Assembly (NCBI GenBank): GCA_022885665.1
Contig: JAGQDJ010000041.1
Coordinates: 248,001 to 312,000 of the forward strand
Length of the DNA stretch: 64,000 nucleotides
Direction: 5' to 3'
Source: Triops longicaudatus
Taxonomy: Eukaryota; Arthropoda; Branchiopoda; Notostraca; Triopsidae
Positions 57,595-64,000 of the stretch are shown here, in pieces (position 1 is the stretch's first letter; each line of letters starts with the position of its first letter). The notes below the pieces were generated by a model. That model saw only the letters and a list, made by a program, of their open reading frames with translations. It did no database searches and was not told the origin of the DNA. The translations under genes and the position numbers were made by a program.

Positions 57595-60500
57595 TCAAAC
57601 TTTGCGCGGTTTAGCTTTCCTACGGGTAACTGTTTCAAATAATGCCATATCTGCTTCAGTTAAAGGAGGGGGATTCGAAGTTCCGTGACTATAATGCCCG
57701 GAATTTGACGTTGAGCCCTTTCGTTCTTGCACCATTTCAACCAATTTCTGTAAAACGGGTAAGACTTTGTCGTACTTGTAAAACAGACCCACGCACAGCA
57801 GCAGAAACGCTAAGCTTTTGAAAGACACTTGGCTGGTGTCCACTTCAACGTTCCTAATCTTTGGCTCGAATCTCAAAGTCAGGTGTTTATACGAAGTGTT
57901 GGCTATGAAACTGACTTCAGGACATTCGTAGTCATACATATTCCGGGGTAACGAGCAATCTAGTTGCACAAAATAAGCCCGGCCGTCCATGGTTAAGGGC
58001 GGGAAAAACACAAATGGGGTATGTTCTAATTTTAGCGTGTACACTGGCGAATCCGGTTCGTCTTCTCGGTACAGTTTCAACTTCAGCGCTTTTAAGTACT
58101 CCTGTAACGTAACAACACTGCTAGTCACGTCCAACTGTTTGACGGACTTAATGATAACAAGCCGAAGGTTAGTGGTATCCTCAGTAGTAACCTAGAACAC
58201 AAAAGAATAAAAGAAATTATCATTTGCTGATTTAAAACCACAGAAGTACTGGAAAAAAGTAAAAGGAAATCAAGTCTTACCCTAACAGGAATGCTGCTTG
58301 GTAACGATTTGTCTATATTTGCATTGATACCATTATCTTTTTTCAAGCGAATTTCATAATTGCAATTGGGGACCAGGCCACGAATCCTGAACTGTCCATT
58401 TGCTTCCGAAGTGGCTTCTTCCTGGTAGCCTAAACACTGTTCGCCAGTTCCCACCGCTTCAACAACCACACCGCCTTCACCTTCGCCATTCAGCAAGGTT
58501 ACGACGCCATATGCACTAAAGGCAACGCGCTCGCCCCTATTGTTGTTGTTGTTGTTTTTTTTTTAAAAAAAGTAAAAAATAAATTAGTAAAATAATTTCC
58601 CTCATTTTTAATCAAATAGCAATCTTACCGAACTTGCACACTAACGGAGGCTCCATCTTCAACTTGAAGCATCTGCGAAGCAGGTTGAAACTTGTATTCC
58701 TTCAAAATAGGTCTCAAAAAGTAATCGCCGGGACTTAAGCTGCTGAAAACGACTTTCCCTTCGGAATCCGTAATGCTATTTTGCCTGTAGCCCACTCCGC
58801 CCGCTGTCGAAACCAAAACGCCCGCCAAAGGTTGTCCGTCCTCTCCTTCGACGCTGACAACAATCTCAGCGAGTTTCTGAGCTAAGAAGCTGCCAAATTC
58901 GCCAGTTTTGGACGTGACGACAAATCCGTTCTTTTCGGCTGCAACATTAAAAAGCGTGATAGGATTCTCCGGCAAAGCCATACCTTCTTTGTTCAACGGA
59001 CCAATACTGTAACTTCCAGTAGCATCGGTCTCAACAACCCATGGTGCTTCTAAACCACCACCGGTAACTGTGATGGTAACACCCTCGATGGGAGGGGTCA
59101 CCGAGCCACTGATATATAGGCCCTTTTGGGCCACAAACTTGACAGCGTCCAACTTGCAATCGTCCGGCATGACAATTTTTGCCGAAGTGGGGAAAAATAG
59201 AAGCTTATTGGCTTGTGGGGTGAGTTCAACTTGCGTACCAACTTGCTCTTGGTAGCTAAATTGGTAGCGTTTCTGAGTTCCTTCTGCATGCACTGAAGCG
59301 TGCCTTAAGCGCTGTTCGTTAGCTAAGACGTACAGATTTTCGATTTCCTCATTAGAAACTACAGAAAATTGCAGTTCGTGAGCAGTCGCTTGCAATTTGA
59401 TTTGTTGCTGGGGATTCTGGCTATCCCAGACAATTTGCGAGGGAGAAAAGGTATGGCAGCTGCTTGGCGTAAGCCTGTAAATGCCCGGTTTAGGGAGGCA
59501 AAGAGTCGAACGACCAGCAGCTACTTTCAAAACGCCATTATCCGTCGCGTTTTCAATTTGGTATTGCAAATCCGTGGGGTGAGAGCTTTGCACTTGTAGC
59601 GCGTAACCGATTTGTTGGAAAATCAGATTTTCCACATCAGTATCGACAACTTCTACTTCGAGAGTCTTCTCTTGCCAGCAACCATCTTCGTTCAACAAAG
59701 AGACTGAATAGGTGCCAGGATACAGGTCTTGGAAAATACAGCTGTCTTGCGATAAAGCTTTGCCAGCTCCGTTATTAAGGGACACCAAGACATTAGACTT
59801 GCAAGGCGATTCTAAACATTGTACGAAGACTTTCACGGATACTTTCAGCTGATGGAACTCCAAGCCATATTCAGGCACTGACTGAATATCAACACGCCGT
59901 GAGTCAGGTTTCAACCTGAGACCTTGTTTTTGTTCAGATTCGAGGATCATCGGCTTAACATCATAGGAGCCTGGCTTCAACCCGGTACAGAATTTGCCAG
60001 TGGAATCTGTAGTAATGGTGTGTGGTTCATCGCCATCGCGGACCTGACCCGTTGGCAGGAACAGAAGTAGCCTCGGTGAGCGGGAGATGGACGGCGCAAA
60101 TTCTGATAGATGGATCTGACCACAGACTTGGACGGTGCCCGCGGTTACAGTGGGGAGAACAGGAGAGTTCGGGCCAATTCGTACGCTAATGGGTTCAAAT
60201 CCGAAATGTGCTAAAGTCATGGCATATACGTACAAAAATTAATCAACTTCATGACTAAAAACTTTTGTTGAATGTACTGAAACTTACCTGACTTGGCCTG
60301 TAAGCGGTAATCGCCGGTACGAATTCGTTCCAAGTAGTAAAAACCGTTGGAGTCAGTCTCAGCCACAAGTCTGTTATCCAAAAACACTTGGGCTCCTGAC
60401 AAAGGTTCAGACGCCGGGTTAAGCACCTGACCATTAACTCTGAAGCCTTGAACCTACGAAGAGTACGTGAAAAAATTTAAATTTGGTCACTTGTGCGAAC

Positions 60501-61632
60501 GGTGCACGTAATTCATTTATCCGACATATTTAACCGCGCTTTTACTGAACATTTAATTTTCTAAAGGTTAAATACTGACTGTAAAAGCTGTTTCGATGAG
60601 GGCATCCGCATCTTCGACAGTGATGTCTAAACTGATTGGTTGAATGTCAAATTGGGTGTGCTCGCCCTTGTAAGACGGTGTTATTTTGTATTTTCCAGGT
60701 GGTACGACAGGAAAGCTAAACTCTCCCTTTTCATTCGAGACGGTGCTGCACTTAGCGTCACTTTCAGGAGTAGTCGACAGTCCACAGCTGCGTAAGGGTG
60801 TTGCATTGTTGGACTCGAGTGCAAAGCTGACGCCGCGAATCGGTTCACCATCGCTCGAGACTTTCCCACGAACTTCGTAGCCCTGGACGACCAACCCTTC
60901 TTCTACGTACACCGAATCGCTGTCGATGTAAATGTCAACTGAAGACTGAAGTAGCTTCCATTTGGAATGAGACGCGTGAATTTTGTACTGGCCCGGCAGA
61001 ATCTTTCCGAAAAAGAATTTGCCTTGAGCGCCAGATTTGGTGGTTTTTAATACTTCTTTGCCTTGAATGAGCTCTAAGGTCACACCAGCCGGGCCGTGGG
61101 CTAGGTTTTGACTTAATACCTAATAAAGAGTAAAAATTAAACTAGACAATTCATAAAATTGACGTCAAATTCTAAAGAAGTTACCTTGCCATGGATAGAA
61201 AAGCCCTGGAATATAAAATTGATGTCTTTGCCTAAACTACAATCGTCAGTTCTACCGTCGACTTGTAAAGCGACCTCAGACGGCTCAAAACTCCAACCAG
61301 ATGGGGATGAAACACGAAGCACATAATCGCCTTTGTCATATAAAGGAATGAAGTAATATCCATTATTGGGAGCACAGTTCGTTTGATCTTTGAAGCTGCC
61401 TTGTTTAGTAAACCTGTAAATTAAAAAAAAGTGATGAAACGAGGGCAAAATTATTATTCACAACTTACAGTTTAACCTCTACTTTTGAAAAATCCAAAGG
61501 TACCGGTACACCCGCAGTGACAAACCCACCACATCCTAAGATTTCTTGACCCAAAGTAGAAGACAAAATGTTACACAAAAAGATAATGTAAATATGTGGC
61601 AAGTGTTTTATTAAATCCCATATTTTGGTCAT
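57595..61632 (-). CDS. NOMO: Nodal modulator (NOMO) homolog, complete
   Basis: Seven exons on the minus strand: 61,632-61,469, 61,413-61,185, 61,119-60,580, 60,453-60,288, 60,210-58,629, 58,536-58,281 and 58,191-57,595. They encode about 1,177 residues, close to the roughly 1,220 of vertebrate NOMO. A signal peptide (about 1-31) is followed by the conserved EILGCGGFV start, then a string of transthyretin/carboxypeptidase-regulatory-like beta-sandwich repeats (motifs such as NCAPNNGYYFIPLYDKGDY, DGEPIRGVSF, GEFSFPVVPPGKY). One membrane segment lies near the C-terminus (about 1104-1119, SLAFLLLCVGLFY), followed by a basic cytosolic tail. In animals NOMO is an ER membrane protein that works with nicalin and TMEM147 at the multipass translocon; that role is taken from the family. 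All splice sites are canonical except the exon 3 donor, GTCAGT. No damage was seen. Confidence 0.97.
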
Positions 61633-61738
61633 TTTGTGCGTCTAGCCGGCGAAAATAGCAGTACACGCGAACAGTTTTCGGCCCTTCCTAGCTTACGAAC
61701 CTTCAGTCGCGAGTATTCGAAGCCAACTGGGAGTAACG

Positions 61739-61746
61739 TGACGTCA
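61739..61746. promoter_or_regulatory. Palindromic ATF/CRE-like site TGACGTCA upstream of NOMO
   Basis: A perfect TGACGTCA lies 107 bp upstream of the NOMO start codon, preceded by GTAACG. CREB/ATF-type bZIP factors bind this palindrome, and some ATF factors act in ER stress, which would suit an ER translocon component. Regulation is inferred from position only. Confidence 0.45.
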
Positions 61747-62393
61747 TATATCCACTGCAGCGGGAAAACGTTTGACCATTCGACCAGTGTCTGAAACGGT
61801 AAAAAAAAAGTCTTACCACTATCGCCAGAACGGTAATGACGAAATAAGTTTTACTTACCGTGGAAAGTATGTACCGTGGTATTCAAAACGCGATTCAGAA
61901 GCGGTAACAGGTATCGCTAAATTGAATTTAACGTAGATTGCGAATAGCTTTTAATATTGGCCAGTAAATACGAAAGCACATGGCTGAAAATTTTCACTTT
62001 CATTTTTACCCTTAGAAGTATGTTTTGTTATCCACGCTGTTGTATTCCTGTTGTATTCTGTTAGAAAGAAGTGTCAGTTCTGTATTTGACTTGTCTTTGT
62101 AGAGTTAATCGAAACTATCTTAAAATATCTTTTTCCTGATTTTGTGTTTAAAGATTCTGAAGGTGACAGACTCACGTCATAGTTAGGAATTGTCGTGACA
62201 TAGTAAGGAGATTTAGAGAAAAACTTACTCTAGGTCGTTAAGGCCACTATACGAAAAGTAAGGCCGCAGACTACAACAGCGTAAACTTGGATTTTTTAAT
62301 TATTTTTTATTTATTTATTTTATTTTTTTACATTGGTTGCTTCAGAACCTTTCAAACCACATCTGAATGTGTTTTGGACTTTTTTTAATATAT
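61747..62393. other. Region between NOMO promoter and the LTR element
   Basis: No gene recognised. An A/T simple run (about 62,295-62,330) precedes the LTR. A possible NOMO leader intron could lie here, since a minus-strand donor-like 'GTAAGT' (61,859-61,854) is present just left of 61,860, but no firm model is made. Confidence 0.45.
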
Positions 62394-62882
62394 TGTGACG
62401 CGCACTTTCGTCGGGAGGACGAATTTCGCACGACGGGTCCTTGGGAAAACGGTCGGCTTGTGGAATAGAAGTGTATTTGACGAGGATACAGGGGATTTGC
62501 TCGGCCCAATACAGGGGCCTTACAACTTACAACACTTGTACCACCGTCTTACCACTGCAACACTCTTACCAACCTTCACTATCGCATCACATTCAACACA
62601 TCTACTCTACTTCGAGTCAGCTACTTTACAACTAGTTCATCTCTATTGCTCTCTCGCCTGCTACTCTAACAACTTACGGGCCCCCATGCAACTAGCTCAC
62701 CTCTACTTATAGCAGAGCGCGGCCCGCCAAGCCAGCCTGGTCTACGTGCTTAGCCATGCTGACTCGGCGGACGCCAGTCATCCTACTCCCGACATCCGAG
62801 TCTCACATGCAAAGGGCCCCGGATGATGGGCCTCGGATGGCCGGATACATTTAAGCAAAGCCAAGCACATTATTTCGTTACA
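62394..62882 (-). mobile_element. 3' LTR of a Ty3/gypsy-type retroelement
   Basis: The 489-bp stretch begins TGTGACG on the plus strand and ends CGTTACA, giving the inverted TGTRACG...CA boundary of an LTR. On the minus strand it directly follows a polypurine tract and the element's last reading frame, so it is the downstream LTR. A TATA-like CTATAAGTA lies at about 62,706-62,714 on the minus strand. The flank next to its outer edge is ATAT. The partner LTR is outside the window. Confidence 0.75.
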
Positions 62883-62885
62883 ATG

Positions 62886-62897
62886 CCCCCCCCCCCC
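62886..62897 (-). other. Polypurine tract of the retroelement
   Basis: Read on the minus strand: AAG followed by G12, three bases before the LTR's TGTAACG. This is the expected plus-strand primer position for LTR retroelements. Confidence 0.7.
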
Positions 62898-63037
62898 TTA
62901 GGCTCAACCGTCCTCGGGGAGCCCACCTGTAGCGCTACATCAATGGGTTACCTATTACACTACTAGCTGAATCAACTGGAGGAAAGCATGTCAAACAAAG
63001 GTAACTTACAAAAATGGGGTCACACTGGAGCCACTTA

Positions 63038-64000
63038 CTAGGGATCGGGGTCAATCACACAGTTTTCGTGCGCCTTGAGTCTAGTCTCTAGCTGATCAAG
63101 ACGTTTTCGCAATGCTCCCTGGGGCTTTACAATCGTGTACCACAGTGTAATCACACCAATAGGGAGGCACAAAAACATTACCGACATGACACAGCTCACC
63201 ATAACCATTAATTTGGCGGCAGCAGCATTGGTGTCTTCCAAGGGATCGTCCTCGAAACGCTGACCAGTCTTGATCACCTGGTGGAAGTGCTTCCAAGTGG
63301 TCGTCCATGATTCGCTTACGCCACGAATTGCGTCGGCGATCCTTCCGTCGGTTACATCCAATTGAGGGACTTGGGGTTCGGTGAGGTTGGCCAGGGGACT
63401 GGTTAGTGTGAAATTTAGTGCAGGAGCATGCAGCGTAAAAGAGGGCACCGATGGATGTGTCTCTAAGGAACTTTGTGCCCGGTACTCTGCCGGAATTACC
63501 CAGTATGGCGAATGTACGGAACAAGCGTTGGGCACCCGTAGAACTCCCTCACCCTGTATTGTATGGGTTTTTGGGGCACGGCTATTTGAATCCCCCCTTA
63601 GACAATTGACAGTAACTTTAAGAGGGTCAACGCTAAAGAAACGCCAGTTCCCTCGTAAGGAATCTAAGGCATCGTCTATGCGAGGTAATGGGTATACGTC
63701 CTCGACGGTAGCTGCATTTAGCCGGCGGTAATCCACGCAGAAGCGCCAACTACCGTCTTTCTTCTTCACTAGGACTACGAAAGACGCCCAAGGACTAAAC
63801 GAGTGCTCTATGACTTCGGCTTCTAGCATCTCATGTACCTGCTGCTGAATGAGTTCCCGTTCTCTAAAACTACTGCGATACGGGGCCTGGGCAATAGGCC
63901 TCGATTCGCCTGTGTCGATTACATGCTCACTTACCCTACTGTGACCGAGGTCATGGTTTTCACTGGCGAAGCACCGAAGGTGCTTCCTCAGCAACTTCCG
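63038..64000 (-). pseudogene. Truncated gypsy-type reverse transcriptase joined in frame to an envelope-like C-terminus
   Basis: The frame runs off the right edge (open to about 63,994). Its first ~125 residues are the N-terminal part of a Ty3/gypsy reverse transcriptase, with the conserved K-K-K-D-G-S-W-R-F-C-V-D-Y-R-R-L-N block followed by P-L-P-R-I-D-D. The protein then departs from the family just after 'RFFSVD', before the catalytic YxDD box, so RT is inactive. The remainder (about 190 residues) contains two N-glycosylation sequons (NFT, NLT), a membrane segment (VMVSCVMSVMFLCLPIGVITLW) and a charged coiled tail, like the end of an envelope-type protein. RNase H, protease and integrase are absent. 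The simplest reading is an internal deletion that fused pol to env in frame; a second nested event is possible. Confidence 0.75.

Overview
This is a window of an animal nuclear genome, almost certainly an arthropod and probably a pancrustacean. Genes are split by short GT-AG introns of about 60-120 bp. Core promoters pair TATA boxes with TCA-type initiators. The dominant gene family has the four-cysteine pattern of the arthropod DM4/12 domain (PF07841). There are PIF/Harbinger-like and hAT-like MITEs and a Ty3/gypsy-type LTR element. The species cannot be named from the sequence alone. No tRNA, rRNA or CRISPR feature was recognised.

Layout: 1-14.9 kb is AT-rich and essentially gene-free, with repeat fragments, one doubtful reading frame and one good-looking orphan core promoter near 4.25 kb. 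From 14.9 to 55.6 kb lies a dispersed cluster of small signal-peptide/membrane-segment genes. Most carry a C-terminal DM4/12-like domain with the signature C-x(2)-[RK]-x-[LV]-C-[EH] and a later [DN]-C-x(5,6)-C pair, split by a phase-2 intron. Plus-strand members are at 14,910-15,724 (no Cys domain), 27,098-31,533 (multi-exon array), 41,009-42,057 and 46,285-47,178. Minus-strand members are at 49,795-50,306 (no Cys domain), 53,456-54,311 and 54,690-55,544. From 57.6 to 61.6 kb on the minus strand is a complete seven-exon NOMO (nodal modulator) gene, a conserved ER membrane protein. From 62.4 kb to the right edge on the minus strand is a degenerate LTR retroelement.

The most unusual structure is at 27.1-31.5 kb. 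One TATA/initiator promoter and one untranslated leader exon are followed by five consecutive, unrelated-looking coding exons. Each has an acceptor just before its own ATG, its own signal peptide and one membrane segment, and each ends in a phase-2 donor. They are followed by a single pair of exons encoding the DM4/12 domain, which begins in the matching phase. This looks like a Dscam-style array of mutually exclusive 5' coding exons. It would put five different N-terminal/membrane modules (membrane proteins of 247-322 residues) on one constant cysteine domain. The intervening introns repeatedly contain ATGCTAAT or its complement, which may be pairing elements or POU-type octamer sites.

Exon models were assembled by hand from splice signals and reading-frame continuity. 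No alignment, domain search or transcript evidence was available.
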